From Chelativorans sp. AA-79 (lineage in GTDB: Bacteria > Pseudomonadota > Alphaproteobacteria > Rhizobiales > Rhizobiaceae), in NCBI RefSeq assembly GCF_029457495.1, contig NZ_CP120361.1:3550001-3614000 (forward strand): DNA of 64,000 nt, written 5' to 3'. Below are positions 34,009-42,838 of the stretch, piece by piece. Position 1 is the stretch's first letter. Each line of letters starts with the position of its first letter. The translations under genes were made by a program, and so were the position numbers. Below the pieces are notes generated by a model. The model was not told where the DNA came from. It made no database searches and saw nothing but the letters and a program-made list of their open reading frames with translations.

Positions 34009-34725
34009 ATGCTTCTCATCGCTGGGCTCGGCAATCCCGACCCGCAATATGCGGGCCACCGGCACAATGTCGGCTTCATGGCGGCGGACGCCATTTCCCG
34101 CCGCCATTCCTTTTCGCCCTGGTCGAAGAAGTTCAGCGCCCTCGTCTGCGAGGGCCGGCTCGGCAGCGAAAAGGTGCTGCTCGTCAAGCCGCAGACCTTC
34201 ATGAACCGTTCCGGCCAGGCGGTCGGCGAGGCCATGCGCTTCTACAAGCTCTCGCCGGCCGACCTGATCGTGCTCTATGACGAGTTGGACCTGGCGCCCG
34301 GCAAGGTGCGCGTGAAGCGCGGCGGAGGCTCGGGCGGCCACAACGGCATCAAATCCATCGACGCCCATTGCGGGCAGGACTACCGCCGCGTGCGCATCGG
34401 CATCGGCCATCCAGGCGACAAGGCACGGGTGACCGGCCATGTGCTGGGCGATTTCGCCAAGGCCGACCACGAATGGCTCGACCCGCTGCTCGACACATTG
34501 GCCGACAATATCGGCCTGCTGGCGGACGGCGACGATTCCGGCTTCATGAACCGCGTGAGCCTTGCCGTGAAAGGCAGGGGCGGCGATGTGGAGGCGGCGG
34601 AGGCAAAGCCCGCGCCGAAGGGCCAGAGCCACATCCGCCAGGCGCGGACGAAGAATGCTCCCGCCAAGCTTCCCGAGAGCGGTCCCATGGCCGCCATGCT
34701 GAAAAAGCTCTTTGGGAAGGAATAA
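34009..34725 (+). CDS. pth: peptidyl-tRNA hydrolase
   Basis: Pth recycles peptidyl-tRNA released from stalled ribosomes. The 238-residue product has the catalytic His19 in [11 protein letters not shown]9 in [28 protein letters not shown] and the [11 protein letters not shown] loop. It is longer than E. coli Pth (194) because of a basic tail (about 195-238, [20 protein letters not shown]) typical of rhizobia. AGGGAGG precedes ATG 34009. Confidence 0.96.
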   Translation: MLLIAGLGNPDPQYAGHRHNVGFMAADAISRRHSFSPWSKKFSALVCEGRLGSEKVLLVKPQTFMNRSGQAVGEAMRFYKLSPADLIVLYDELDLAPGKVRVKRGGGSGGHNGIKSIDAHCGQDYRRVRIGIGHPGDKARVTGHVLGDFAKADHEWLDPLLDTLADNIGLLADGDDSGFMNRVSLAVKGRGGDVEAAEAKPAPKGQSHIRQARTKNAPAKLPESGPMAAMLKKLFGKE

Positions 34726-34786
34726 GAGCGGAGTGGAGTTTGCGCACCGGCGCAATGATCGGAATGTCTCCTGAGCCTATATTTCC

Positions 34787-34816
34787 TCACGAGTTCGTGT
34801 TTTCGTGAGTTCGTGA
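34787..34816. promoter_or_regulatory. repeat cluster before the orphan antitoxin
   Basis: TCACGA (34787-34792) is followed by three TCGTG copies at 34795, 34803 and 34811; CACGA GT TCGTG forms an inverted repeat. Such clusters before a ribbon-helix-helix antitoxin are likely its operator. Confidence 0.4.
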
Positions 34817-34834
34817 AGCTGTTCGGAGACGGCG

Positions 34835-35035
34835 ATGAAGAACGTGACCATTTCCATGGATGATGAGCTGCACCGCGCCACCCGCATCGAGGCGGTGATC
34901 GCAGCCAATGGCGAAAAAGGCGAAGAGCGCAATCCTCAGCTCAAGGCTCTTGAGCGCTTTCTCGCTGGTCCCAAGTGGGATGTGATGGAGGACGGCCGCA
35001 TGCCCACGGCGGAAGAGCGCAATGCGCGCCGGTAG
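34835..35035 (+). CDS. orphan ribbon-helix-helix-like antitoxin, VapB type
   Basis: The 66-residue product begins MKNVTISMDDELHRATRIEA, the ribbon-helix-helix start common to VapB and CopG antitoxins, followed by a different, charged tail (QLKALERFLAGPKWDVMEDG). The N-terminus normally continues with a second helix (RRGTSVSR...) that is missing or altered here. The partner toxin gene just downstream is only a remnant, so this antitoxin is an orphan, probably still binding its own operator. Confidence 0.7.
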   Translation: MKNVTISMDDELHRATRIEAVIAANGEKGEERNPQLKALERFLAGPKWDVMEDGRMPTAEERNARR

Positions 35036-35193
35036 TGTCTTCATCGACTCAAACGTGCTGCTTTATACGAGACAAAAACATATAGACGAAAAGTCGGCGC
35101 TACTTCCTTTCCGAAGATTTGCAGGACGGGCAGGCCATCGAGGGCTTGACGATCGTCGATCCCTTCGCCCATAGCCCTGCCAACACTCTTTGA
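35022..35193 (+). pseudogene. vapC remnant, PIN-domain toxin with internal deletion
   Basis: From ATG 35022, overlapping the antitoxin gene, the frame reads MRAGSVFIDSNVLLYTRQ, the start of a PIN-domain toxin with its first catalytic aspartate. From 35101 a second frame reads YFLSEDLQDGQAIEGLTIVD then PF, the end of a VapC toxin. About 100 residues between them are missing and the frames differ, so the toxin is dead. Confidence 0.85.
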
Positions 35194-35218
35194 ACGGCTT
35201 CCACAGGACAGATATTCC

Positions 35219-36322
35219 ATGGGTTTCAAATGCGGCATCGTCGGCTTGCCCAATGTCGGCAAGTCCACGCTCTTCAACGCGCTGACCAGGACGGCCGCCG
35301 CGCAGGCCGCAAACTATCCCTTCTGCACCATCGAGCCCAATACGGGCGAAGTGGCGGTGCCCGATCAACGGCTGAAGAAGATCGCCGAGATCGCCGGATC
35401 GAAGGAGATCATACCGACACGCATCTCCTTCGTGGACATCGCCGGCCTCGTGCGCGGCGCGTCCAAGGGCGAAGGGCTGGGCAACCAGTTCCTCGCCAAT
35501 ATCCGCGAGGTGGACGCGATCGTGCATGTGCTGCGCTGCTTCGAGGACGATGACATCACCCATGTCGAGGGCCGCATCGACCCGGTGGCGGACGCCGACA
35601 CCGTCGAGACGGAGCTGATGCTGGCCGATCTCGACAGCCTGGAGCGGCGCATTGTCCAGACGCGCAAGCGCGCCACCGGCAAGGAGAAGGAGGCTATGGC
35701 CGTGCTGCCGGTCATGGAGCGGGCGCTCGCTCTGCTGCAGGACGGCAAGCCCGTGCGGCTCATCTCCGCCGAGCTGGATGCCGAGGGCGCGCGCGTCCTG
35801 CGCTCGCTCAACCTGCTCACATCGAAGCCGGTGCTCTATGTCTGCAACGTCACCGAGGGAGACGCGGCGGCAGGCAACGAGCATACGGCGGCGGTGGAGA
35901 AGATGGCGGTCACCCAAGGCGCCGGGACGGTCGTGATCTCGGCTGCGATCGAGGCGGAGGTGGCGCAGCTCTCGGATGACGAAGCGGCGGAATACCTGGA
36001 GGCCATGGGCCTGCACGAGCCCGGCCTCGACCGGCTGATCCGTGCCGGCTACGATCTCCTCGATCTCATCACCTTCTTCACCGCCGGGCCCAAGGAGACG
36101 CGTGCCTGGACCGTACAGAAGGGCTCGAAGGCGCCGCAAGCGGCAGGGGTGATCCATACCGATTTCGAGCGCGGCTTCATACGTGCGCAGACCATCGCCT
36201 ATGAGGATTACGTAACGCTGGGCGGCGAGACCGCGGCCCGCGACGCCGGCAAGGCGCGCGACGAGGGCAAGGAGTATGTCGTGCAGGACGGCGACATCAT
36301 GCTCTTCAAGTTCAACGTGTAG
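35219..36322 (+). CDS. ychF: redox-regulated ATPase YchF (OLA1 family)
   Basis: YchF is a universally conserved P-loop ATPase that binds ribosomes and influences stress responses. The 367-residue product has G1 GLPNVGKSTLFNAL (residues about 7-20), FVDIAGLVRGASKGEGLGNQ as switch region, a coiled-coil insertion (about 135-165) and a C-terminal TGS domain (about 280-365, with TFFTAGPKETRAWTVQKGSK). Length is normal (363 in E. coli). The pth-ychF neighbourhood is common in bacteria; here the decayed vapBC lies between. Confidence 0.96.
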   Translation: MGFKCGIVGLPNVGKSTLFNALTRTAAAQAANYPFCTIEPNTGEVAVPDQRLKKIAEIAGSKEIIPTRISFVDIAGLVRGASKGEGLGNQFLANIREVDAIVHVLRCFEDDDITHVEGRIDPVADADTVETELMLADLDSLERRIVQTRKRATGKEKEAMAVLPVMERALALLQDGKPVRLISAELDAEGARVLRSLNLLTSKPVLYVCNVTEGDAAAGNEHTAAVEKMAVTQGAGTVVISAAIEAEVAQLSDDEAAEYLEAMGLHEPGLDRLIRAGYDLLDLITFFTAGPKETRAWTVQKGSKAPQAAGVIHTDFERGFIRAQTIAYEDYVTLGGETAARDAGKARDEGKEYVVQDGDIMLFKFNV

Positions 36323-36539
36323 GCGCCACGCGGCCCGATTTCGCAGCCGCAGCAAAACTTGTGACTTTTACGCGCATGCAGCATTTTTCGAGCGGCGGCG
36401 TCTTGGCATCGTCACAGGCGAATGTTTAATTCGGCGCGTATGGCGTTCGCCTCCCACGGCGCCAACCAACCAATGTTTCAGAATTGCACGCCCCTCTCCC
36501 GGGGGGCCTGCAAGATTTTGTGCTTTAAGGAGCTCACAT

Positions 36540-37082
36540 ATGCTCGGAAGAAAAGTTCCGCAGGTCACTTTCCGCACGCGCGTCCGCGACGAATCCATCG
36601 AGGGACCGAACCCGTATCGCTGGGAAGACAAGACCAGCGCCGACTATTTCGCCGGCAAGCGCGTGATCCTCTTCTCGCTGCCCGGCGCCTTCACGCCGAC
36701 CTGCTCGACCTACCAGCTTCCGGATTTCGAGAAACTTCACGAGGAGTTCAAGGCGGAAGGAATCGACGCGATTTACTGCGTTTCCGTCAACGACGCCTTC
36801 GTGATGAATGCCTGGGGCCGCGCCCAGGACATCAAAAACGTCGGGCTCATCCCGGACGGCTCCGGCGAATTCACCCGCAAGATGGGCATGCTGGTCGCCA
36901 AGGACAATCTGGGCTTTGGCATGCGCTCCTGGCGCTACGCGGCCGTCATTGACGACGGTGTGGTCGAGATGTGGTTCGAGGAGGAAGGCTTCTCCGACAA
37001 TTGCGACACCGACCCCTACGGTGTTTCCTCGCCGCAGAACATCCTCGAGGCCCTGCGCGCACCTCAGTCCGCGGCGGCCTGA
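36540..37082 (+). CDS. peroxiredoxin, Prx5-like
   Basis: The 180-residue product is a thiol peroxidase that reduces peroxides in the cytoplasm. The peroxidatic cysteine is C55 in LPGAFTPTCSTYQLP, and the family motif continues with the conserved Arg in the downstream region (GFGMRSWRYA). Other Cys occur in DAIYCVSVN and FSDNCDTDPYG, either of which might act as resolving cysteine. The PGAFTPTCS form is that of the Prx5/hybrid class, usually served by glutaredoxin. AAGGAG precedes the ATG. The promoter must lie in the 217-bp gap after ychF. Confidence 0.92.
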   Translation: MLGRKVPQVTFRTRVRDESIEGPNPYRWEDKTSADYFAGKRVILFSLPGAFTPTCSTYQLPDFEKLHEEFKAEGIDAIYCVSVNDAFVMNAWGRAQDIKNVGLIPDGSGEFTRKMGMLVAKDNLGFGMRSWRYAAVIDDGVVEMWFEEEGFSDNCDTDPYGVSSPQNILEALRAPQSAAA

Positions 37083-37216
37083 CCTTCGGCTCTTCCGGAG
37101 CCCGGATGCGCCGCGCGCCCCCCCGGGGTCCCGCCTTTGACGAATCCCGTGCCGGGCATAAAGTCGGGAAGATGAGGACGGGGTCTGGTGCCCTGTGCTC
37201 GCGAGGGATTTCCAGC

Positions 37217-37684
37217 ATGGCACGCAACCGACTGGCCTATGAGGACATGGAGGAGGGCCGGGTGTTCGACCTCGGCTCCCGCACGCTCACCGCCGAGGAG
37301 ATCATCGAATTCGCCGGGGCATTCGATGCGCAGCCAATGCATCTGGACGAAGAGGCCGGCCGGCGAAGCCTGCTCGGCGGGCTGGCAGCCTCGGGCTGGC
37401 ACACCTCCTGCGTGTTCATGCGCATGATGTGCGATGCCTTCCTGCTCGACTCTGCCTCCCAGGGGTCACCCGGCATCAGCGAAATGCGATGGCGGAAGCC
37501 GGTTCTGGCCGGCGATACGCTCGCCGGGAGTTCCACCGTGCTTTCGCGCCGGCGGCTCAGGTCCCGGCCCGGCCTTGGGCTGGTGACCTTCCGCCACGTG
37601 GTCACGAACCAGCGCGGCGAGACAGTCATCGAATGCGAGAACCCGATCCTGTTCGACCTGCGAGATCCGGGAGATGCCGCATGA
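37217..37684 (+). CDS. MaoC-like hot-dog dehydratase
   Basis: The 155-residue product is a single hot-dog MaoC domain. The catalytic Asp and His sit in IIEFAGAFDAQPMHLDEEAG, and GGLAASGWHTSCVFMRMM is the central helix motif. Such R-specific enoyl-CoA hydratases act on short acyl-CoA thioesters, but the substrate is unknown. It overlaps the next MaoC gene by 4 bp. The two are likely to form a heterodimer or act on related substrates. Confidence 0.87.
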   Translation: MARNRLAYEDMEEGRVFDLGSRTLTAEEIIEFAGAFDAQPMHLDEEAGRRSLLGGLAASGWHTSCVFMRMMCDAFLLDSASQGSPGISEMRWRKPVLAGDTLAGSSTVLSRRRLRSRPGLGLVTFRHVVTNQRGETVIECENPILFDLRDPGDAA

Positions 37685-38151
37685 GCCTCGACTCCTTTCT
37701 GAGGATCGGCGAGACGATCAGGCTCGGCAGCCATACCTTCACGGCGGAGGAGATCAAGCAGTTCGCGGCAAAACACGACCCACAGCCTTTCCACATCGAC
37801 GAGGAGGCGGCCGGCAGGAGCATTTTCGGCGCCCTCTGCGCCTCCGGCTGGCACACCTGTGCCATGTGGATGCGCTACAATCTGATGGATATGGACCGCG
37901 CCCGGAAGGTGGCCTGGGACGGTCCCGGGCCGCGCCCCGAATTCGGCCCCTCGCCCGGCTTTTCCAACCTGAAATGGCCGAAGCCGGTCTATGCAGGCGA
38001 CACGATCACTTTCATCCGGACACTCACCGGCCGTCGGCCTCTGGGGTCCCGGCCCGGCTGGCAACTCCTATTGCTGAATGCGGGAGCTTTTAACGGCGAC
38101 AACGAGACGGTGCTGGCGTTCGACAACTCAGTGCTGCTCAAGACCGGGTGA
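37681..38151 (+). CDS. second MaoC-like hot-dog dehydratase
   Basis: The 156-residue product is another MaoC domain, with the active-site motif IKQFAAKHDPQPFHIDEEAA and the central ALCASGWHTCAMWMRY. It is a paralogue of the upstream gene, and both contain a GRRPLGSRPGW/LRSRPGLG loop before the last strands. The ATGA overlap gives coupled translation and suggests equal amounts of the two proteins. It converges on apt. Confidence 0.87.
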   Translation: MSLDSFLRIGETIRLGSHTFTAEEIKQFAAKHDPQPFHIDEEAAGRSIFGALCASGWHTCAMWMRYNLMDMDRARKVAWDGPGPRPEFGPSPGFSNLKWPKPVYAGDTITFIRTLTGRRPLGSRPGWQLLLLNAGAFNGDNETVLAFDNSVLLKTG

Positions 38152-38205
38152 ACAGCGCGGGACATCCTTCCCCGCCTGAGGCCTAGCCATCGGCCTGCCC
38201 TGCTC

Positions 38206-38751
38206 TCAGTCCCCCTCGAAGGAAATCAGCGTGCGCACGTCGACCCCCTGGGCCTCGAGCCTTGCGCGGCCGCCGAGATCGGGCAGGTCGACGACGAAGC
38301 AGGCGGCGACGATCTCGGCACCCATCTGCCGCAGAAGCCGCACGGCCGCCTCCGCCGTGCCTCCCGTGGCGATGAGATCGTCCACGAGGATCACCTTCTC
38401 TCCGGGCGAGACGGCATCGATATGCATTTCCATCTCGTCCAGTCCGTATTCGAGGCTGTAGGCCACGCGTACGGTCTCGTGTGGCAGCTTGCCCTTCTTG
38501 CGGATGGGAATAAAGCCGGAGGAAAGCTGGTGGGCGATGGCACCGCCCAAAATGAAGCCGCACGCCTCGATACCGGCGATCTTGTCGATCTTGGAGCCCG
38601 CATAGGGGTGGACGAGCTCGTCCACCGCGCGGCGGAAGGCGCGTGCGTTTCCGAGCAGCGTCGTGATGTCGCGAAAGAGGATTCCCGGCCTCGGATAGTC
38701 GGGAATCGTGCGGATCGCGGCAAGAAGCGTCTCTTCGAGCGACTGTTTCAT
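38206..38751 (-). CDS. apt: adenine phosphoribosyltransferase
   Basis: Apt salvages adenine by joining it to PRPP to form AMP in the cytoplasm. The 181-residue product has the type I phosphoribosyltransferase PRPP loop [37 protein letters not shown] near the start and the [20 protein letters not shown] region. Length fits the family. It lies downstream of petABC on the same strand but a strong terminator separates them. Confidence 0.96.
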   Translation of the reverse strand: MKQSLEETLLAAIRTIPDYPRPGILFRDITTLLGNARAFRRAVDELVHPYAGSKIDKIAGIEACGFILGGAIAHQLSSGFIPIRKKGKLPHETVRVAYSLEYGLDEMEMHIDAVSPGEKVILVDDLIATGGTAEAAVRLLRQMGAEIVAACFVVDLPDLGGRARLEAQGVDVRTLISFEGD

Positions 38752-38794
38752 CGGCAAAGCCCCGTTCGTGTCTTTGTGACCCGTTCCAGCCTCA

Positions 38795-38826
38795 ATGAAA
38801 AGGGCGCCGCGTGGCGCCCTTTTCAT
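38795..38826 (-). terminator. terminator of the petABC operon
   Basis: ATGAAAAGGGCGCC and GGCGCCCTTTTCAT pair perfectly over 14 bp around a GCGT loop, 22 bp past the cytochrome c1 stop codon. Symmetry and flanking A/T make it usable in both directions. Confidence 0.88.
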
Positions 38827-38847
38827 TATTTCGGCTGATGGATCTTG

Positions 38848-39699
38848 CTAGTGCAGTTCGGCCCAGATCTTCCGCTTGGTGAGATAGACGAGCCCGCCGA
38901 ACAGGACGAGGAAGATCATCACGGTGAAGCCGGCCTGCTTGCGCGCCTCCAGATGCGGCTCCGCCGCCCACATCAGGAAGGCCGATACATCGCGCGCATA
39001 CTGGTCCACCGTCTCTGGCGTGCCGTCCTCATAGGCGACCTGGCCGTCCGAAAGCGGGGGCGCCATCGCGAGCGAGGCCGCACTGATGAAATACGGATTG
39101 TAGTAGGTGCCTTCGGGCACCTCATGCCCTTCGGGAGCCTCCTCGTAGCCGGTAAGCAGCGCGTGGATGTAGTCCACTCCGCCTTCGGCATACTGGGTGA
39201 AGATGTCGAAGATGAAGGTGGGAAAGCCGCGCTCGACGCCACGGGCCTTCGCGATCAGCGAGAAATCCGGCGGAACCGCACCGTTGTTGGAGGCGGCCGC
39301 CTGCTCGGGATTGGCAAAGGGCGACGGGAAATAGTCCGACGACGTGGCGGGACGGGTGAACATGTCGCCCGCCTCGTTCGGGCCGTCCTGCACCTCGTAT
39401 TCGGCGGCGATCGCACGTACCTGCTCTTCCGAATAACCCAGGTCTTCCAGGTTGCGGAAGGGAACCATGCTCATGGCGTGACAAGCCGAGCAGACCTCGC
39501 GATAGACCTTGAAGCCGCGCTGCAACTGGCCCTTGTCATAGGTGCCGAAAGGACCCGCGAAGGACCATTCCTGCGGCTCCGGCTTCTTCAGCGGGTAGTG
39601 CGGCGTGCCGCCTTCTTCGTGTTCCTGGGCGACCGCAACAGTGGTGGCGAGCGCAAGACCAAGCCCTAGCGCGCCAAAAGCGCGGAGAAACAGTTTCAT
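38848..39699 (-). CDS. petC: cytochrome c1 of the bc1 complex
   Basis: Cytochrome c1 carries electrons from the Rieske protein to cytochrome c on the periplasmic face. The 283-residue product has a signal peptide (cleavage near VAVAQ), the haem motif in VCSACHAMSMVPFRNLEDLG, the axial-Met region AMAPPLSDGQV, and a C-terminal membrane anchor (FTVMIFLVLFGGLVYLTKRK). ATG 39699 is used, with AAGGGGA upstream; a longer start at 39720 overlaps the ribosome site. It is the last gene of petABC. Confidence 0.96.
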   Translation of the reverse strand: MKLFLRAFGALGLGLALATTVAVAQEHEEGGTPHYPLKKPEPQEWSFAGPFGTYDKGQLQRGFKVYREVCSACHAMSMVPFRNLEDLGYSEEQVRAIAAEYEVQDGPNEAGDMFTRPATSSDYFPSPFANPEQAAASNNGAVPPDFSLIAKARGVERGFPTFIFDIFTQYAEGGVDYIHALLTGYEEAPEGHEVPEGTYYNPYFISAASLAMAPPLSDGQVAYEDGTPETVDQYARDVSAFLMWAAEPHLEARKQAGFTVMIFLVLFGGLVYLTKRKIWAELH

Positions 39700-39723
39700 T
39701 TCAAAAATCCCCTTGCGCATCGC

Positions 39724-41010
39724 TTAGCGCTCCACGGCGGGTTGGGCCGCCGTGGCGCCGACCTTGTTCTTCTCCAGCACCGCCTCCGTGATCGAATTGG
39801 GCAGCCGGCGCGGCGTCTCGATCAGGCCGAGCACCGGCATGATGACGAGGAAGAAGGCGAAGTAGTAGAGGGTCGAAACCTGCGCCAGCGCGACATAGAC
39901 GCCTTCCGCGGGCCGCGAGCCGAGCCAGCCCAGGAAGATGGCATCGGCCACGAAGAGCCAGAAGAAGAGCTTGTACCAAGGGCGGTAGACCGCCGAGCGG
40001 ACCTTCGAAGTGTCGAGCCAGGGGACGACGAACAGGACCGCGATGGCGCCGAACATGGCGAGCACGCCGCCGAGCTTGGAATCAATGGGGCCGATGTTGA
40101 AGGTGATGGCGCGCAGGATGGCGTAGAAGGGCAGGAAGTACCATTCAGGCACGATATGCGCCGGCGTCTTGAGTGGGTTGGCCTCGATATAGTTGTCCGG
40201 ATGGCCGAGATAGTTCGGGATGTAGAAGACGAAATAGGCGAACACCAGGAGGAACACGACCATGGCGAAGCCGTCCTTGACGGTCGCATAGGGCGTGAAG
40301 GCCACCGTATCGGTCTTCTGCTTCACTTCGATGCCGGTCGGGTTGGTCTGGCCCGTCACGTGCAGCGCCCATACGTGGAGCACGACGACCCCCGCGATCA
40401 TGAAGGGCAGGAGGTAGTGCAGCGAGAAGAAGCGGTTGAGCGTGGGGTTGTCCACCGCGAAGCCGCCGAGGAGAAGCTGCTGGATCCAGTCGCCCACGAC
40501 CGGAATGGCCGTGAAGAATCCGGTGATCACCGTGGCGCCCCAGAAGCTCATCTGCCCCCAGGGCAGCACGTAGCCCATGAAGGCGGTGGCCATCATGAGG
40601 AGGTAGATGATGCAGCCCAGGATCCAAAGAAGTTCGCGCGGCGCCTTGTAGGAACCGTAATAGAGGCCGCGGAAGATGTGCACATAGACGGCGATGAAGA
40701 AGAACGATGCGCCATTGGCGTGCAGGTAGCGCAGCAGCCAGCCGGAATTGACGTCGCGCATGATCTTTTCGACCGAGGCGAAGGCGACGCCGGTGTTGGC
40801 GGCGTAATGCATGGCGAGCACGACACCGGTGAGGATCTGCGCCACCAGCATCAGCGTCAGGATGCCGCCGAAGGTGTAGGCGTAATTCAGATTCCGCGGC
40901 ACGGGATAGGCGACGAAGGAATCATAGATCAGGCGCGGCAGGGGAAGGCGCGAATCCATCCAGCGCCCGATGCCGCTCTTGGGTGTGTAGGTCGAGTGTC
41001 CACCGCTCAT
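39724..41010 (-). CDS. petB: cytochrome b of the bc1 complex
   Basis: Cytochrome b is the membrane core of complex III and holds two b-type haems and both quinone sites. The 428-residue product has eight transmembrane segments, haem-binding histidines spaced in [20 protein letters not shown] then VHIFRG and [20 protein letters not shown], and the Qo-site motif [15 protein letters not shown]. Length fits alphaproteobacterial cytochrome b without a split. It follows petA by 21 bp. Confidence 0.97.
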   Translation of the reverse strand: MSGGHSTYTPKSGIGRWMDSRLPLPRLIYDSFVAYPVPRNLNYAYTFGGILTLMLVAQILTGVVLAMHYAANTGVAFASVEKIMRDVNSGWLLRYLHANGASFFFIAVYVHIFRGLYYGSYKAPRELLWILGCIIYLLMMATAFMGYVLPWGQMSFWGATVITGFFTAIPVVGDWIQQLLLGGFAVDNPTLNRFFSLHYLLPFMIAGVVVLHVWALHVTGQTNPTGIEVKQKTDTVAFTPYATVKDGFAMVVFLLVFAYFVFYIPNYLGHPDNYIEANPLKTPAHIVPEWYFLPFYAILRAITFNIGPIDSKLGGVLAMFGAIAVLFVVPWLDTSKVRSAVYRPWYKLFFWLFVADAIFLGWLGSRPAEGVYVALAQVSTLYYFAFFLVIMPVLGLIETPRRLPNSITEAVLEKNKVGATAAQPAVER

Positions 41011-41031
41011 CGAAATTTCTCTCCCTGCGCC

Positions 41032-41604
41032 TTAGCCGATCTCGATGACCGTGTCGGAAACAAATGCATAGGTCGGAACGTGAAGGTTCTCCGGAGCGGG
41101 ACCCTTGCGGATGCGTCCTGCCGTATCGTAATGCGAGCCGTGGCAGGGGCAGAACCAGCCGCCGAAATCACCCGCCTGGCCGAGCGGCACGCAGCCGAGA
41201 TGCGTGCAGACGCCGAGCATCACCAGCCAGTTCTCCTTGCCCTCGCCGGCCGAGCGGTCGAGATCCGTCGCCGGCGTGTCGGCCGGCAGGTTCTCGTTGC
41301 GCGCGATCGGGTCCTTGAGCTGGTCGAGCGGCACCTGCTTGGCTTCCTCGATCTCCTGCTCGGTCCGGTTGCGCACGAAGACCGGGCGGCCGCGCCACTT
41401 CACCGTCAGCGACATGCCGGGCTCGACGGCCGAGACATCCACCCGGACGGAGGCAAGGGCGCGCGTGGAAGCATCCGGGCGCATCTGGTCGATGAACGGC
41501 CAGGCGACGGCGGCAGCACCTACGGCGCCGGCCACGCCGGTGGCCACATAGAGGAAGTCCCGTCGGCTGTGTTCCGGGATATGGGTCGAATCGATATCGC
41601 TCAC
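41032..41604 (-). CDS. petA: Rieske iron-sulfur protein of the bc1 complex
   Basis: This subunit moves electrons from quinol to cytochrome c1. The 190-residue product has a Tat-type N-terminal anchor ([20 protein letters not shown]) and a soluble Rieske domain with the [2Fe-2S] ligands in CTHLGC and CPCHGSHYD. The start codon is GTG at 41604, with AAAGGA a little far upstream. It is the first gene of petABC; a possible promoter with an overlapping palindrome lies at 41717-41746. Confidence 0.96.
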   Translation of the reverse strand: MSDIDSTHIPEHSRRDFLYVATGVAGAVGAAAVAWPFIDQMRPDASTRALASVRVDVSAVEPGMSLTVKWRGRPVFVRNRTEQEIEEAKQVPLDQLKDPIARNENLPADTPATDLDRSAGEGKENWLVMLGVCTHLGCVPLGQAGDFGGWFCPCHGSHYDTAGRIRKGPAPENLHVPTYAFVSDTVIEIG

Positions 41605-41716
41605 GGGGCTCTAGGTCCTTTCACCTCATGCCTGCCGGGAGAAGCGGGGAAAAACCACGCCTTCCCATCGGGATTCGCTGCGACGAGTAGGCCGTTCCCC
41701 CGGCAATTGGCGTTGG

Positions 41717-41746
41717 TTTCTATGCTCGACGCCTGGACTTGTCCAG
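41717..41746 (-). promoter_or_regulatory. predicted petABC promoter with overlapping palindrome
   Basis: On the minus strand TGGACA (41740-41745) and TAGAAA (41717-41722) are spaced 17 bp. The -35 element lies inside the perfect palindrome CTGGAC TT GTCCAG (41733-41746), about 130 bp before petA. This could be a regulator site for the bc1 operon. Confidence 0.4.
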
Positions 41747-41836
41747 ACGCCCGCGGAAGACAGGGCAGATTGTCGCGGGGAAAATGCCGCCGTCCGTCAG
41801 CGCGCGCCGAGCTGCATCCGGCAAACTCCGCGGCCG

Positions 41837-42310
41837 CTAAGGTCCGGAGCCTGCCGGGCGCATGCGGCGGCGGCGCGTCATGGCCAGCCCATCCCGGATG
41901 TTGAGGCCCATGAAGAGGAGGTTCGTCCCGCCGGCCACGAACTCGATCGCCTGCACGACGACGAACCCGGTGTCGAATGCGCCCTGCCCGGCCTTCCAGG
42001 CGAGATAGAGTGCCGCGGGAACAAGCACCAGGAGGCCGTTGCCGGCGACGATGCGCATCCGTCTGAACTTTACGGCGGCGAGGCCGGCGGGACGCCCTCC
42101 CACCATGGCAAAGCCGCTCCCACCGGTTGCGATCAAGGCGGGAACGAGGAGAAGAAGCGCCCACGCGATCGCGCGCTTGACGGCGGCGATCAGCACGGGG
42201 TCAGCACTTGTCTCCGCGCACGCCGAAGCGGCGAGAAATGTCGAGATCAGGGCAAAAGCGAACATGCCCGCCGCAGCATGGACACGGGAAAGGGCGGATC
42301 GCGCGGGCAT
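41837..42310 (-). CDS. four-helix inner membrane protein of unknown function
   Basis: The 157-residue product has about four hydrophobic segments (roughly residues 11-32, 45-66, 82-103 and 112-135), a Gly-rich loop and a strongly basic end (RRRRMRPAGSG). I do not recognise the family. It is divergent from a MarR gene across 78 bp with clear repeats, and so is likely the target of that regulator. Confidence 0.62.
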   Translation of the reverse strand: MPARSALSRVHAAAGMFAFALISTFLAASACAETSADPVLIAAVKRAIAWALLLLVPALIATGGSGFAMVGGRPAGLAAVKFRRMRIVAGNGLLVLVPAALYLAWKAGQGAFDTGFVVVQAIEFVAGGTNLLFMGLNIRDGLAMTRRRRMRPAGSGP

Positions 42311-42349
42311 TTGGACACTCCTGCTTGCGAGCTGTTGCGAACGATGGAA

Positions 42350-42384
42350 TACATAGCATACGATCCAACTACATAGCAAGCTAT
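42350..42384. promoter_or_regulatory. candidate MarR operator between divergent genes
   Basis: TACATAGCA occurs twice as a direct repeat exactly 20 bp apart (42350 and 42370). The second copy is part of the inverted repeat ATAGC AA GCTAT (42373-42384), 4 bp before the MarR start codon. The spacing puts both on the same DNA face. Confidence 0.55.
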
Positions 42385-42388
42385 ATAT

Positions 42389-42838
42389 ATGTCGCTGAAC
42401 CGCCGGGAATCCGCAGGCTATCTCACCAACTGGGCCGCACGGCTCTTTGCCCGCGCCATCGACCGGCGACTGAAATCGCTGGGTCTTTCCTCCGGTCAAC
42501 TGCCCGTCTTCTTTGCCCTCGCTGATGGCGAGGCGATGACTCAGAAACAGCTTGCGCAGGTGGCCTCCACCGAGCAGCCGACAATGGCGGCCACACTCGC
42601 GCGCATGGCACGCGACGGCTTGATCGAGCGCAGACCCGACCCGAAAGACCGGCGTTCGACCCTCATCACCTTGAGCCCGGCCGCGCGAGAAAAGCTGCCG
42701 GCGGTGATGGAGGCGACCATGACCGTGAACGGGCAGGCGCTTGCGAAGCTGAGTGCGGAAGAACGCGAGGCTTTCCTGACGGGCCTGAAGTCCGTGATCG
42801 CCACGCTCTCCGGAAAGCCTGAGGACCAGGCGCTTTAG
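42389..42838 (+). CDS. MarR-family transcriptional regulator
   Basis: The 149-residue product has a winged helix-turn-helix (about 38-100) with the recognition region MTQKQLAQVASTEQPTMAAT and the wing RRPDPKDRRSTLITLSPAAR, which is typical of MarR proteins that respond to small aromatic or stress ligands. It probably represses itself and the divergent membrane protein gene through the repeats in the shared 78-bp gap. Confidence 0.92.
   Translation: MSLNRRESAGYLTNWAARLFARAIDRRLKSLGLSSGQLPVFFALADGEAMTQKQLAQVASTEQPTMAATLARMARDGLIERRPDPKDRRSTLITLSPAAREKLPAVMEATMTVNGQALAKLSAEEREAFLTGLKSVIATLSGKPEDQAL

Noticed and set aside
39742..41904. Plus-strand open frame of 720 codons opposite petABC
   Set aside because: It runs antisense to the petB and petA genes and has a His/Asp/Glu-rich translation typical of antisense frames in GC-rich DNA.
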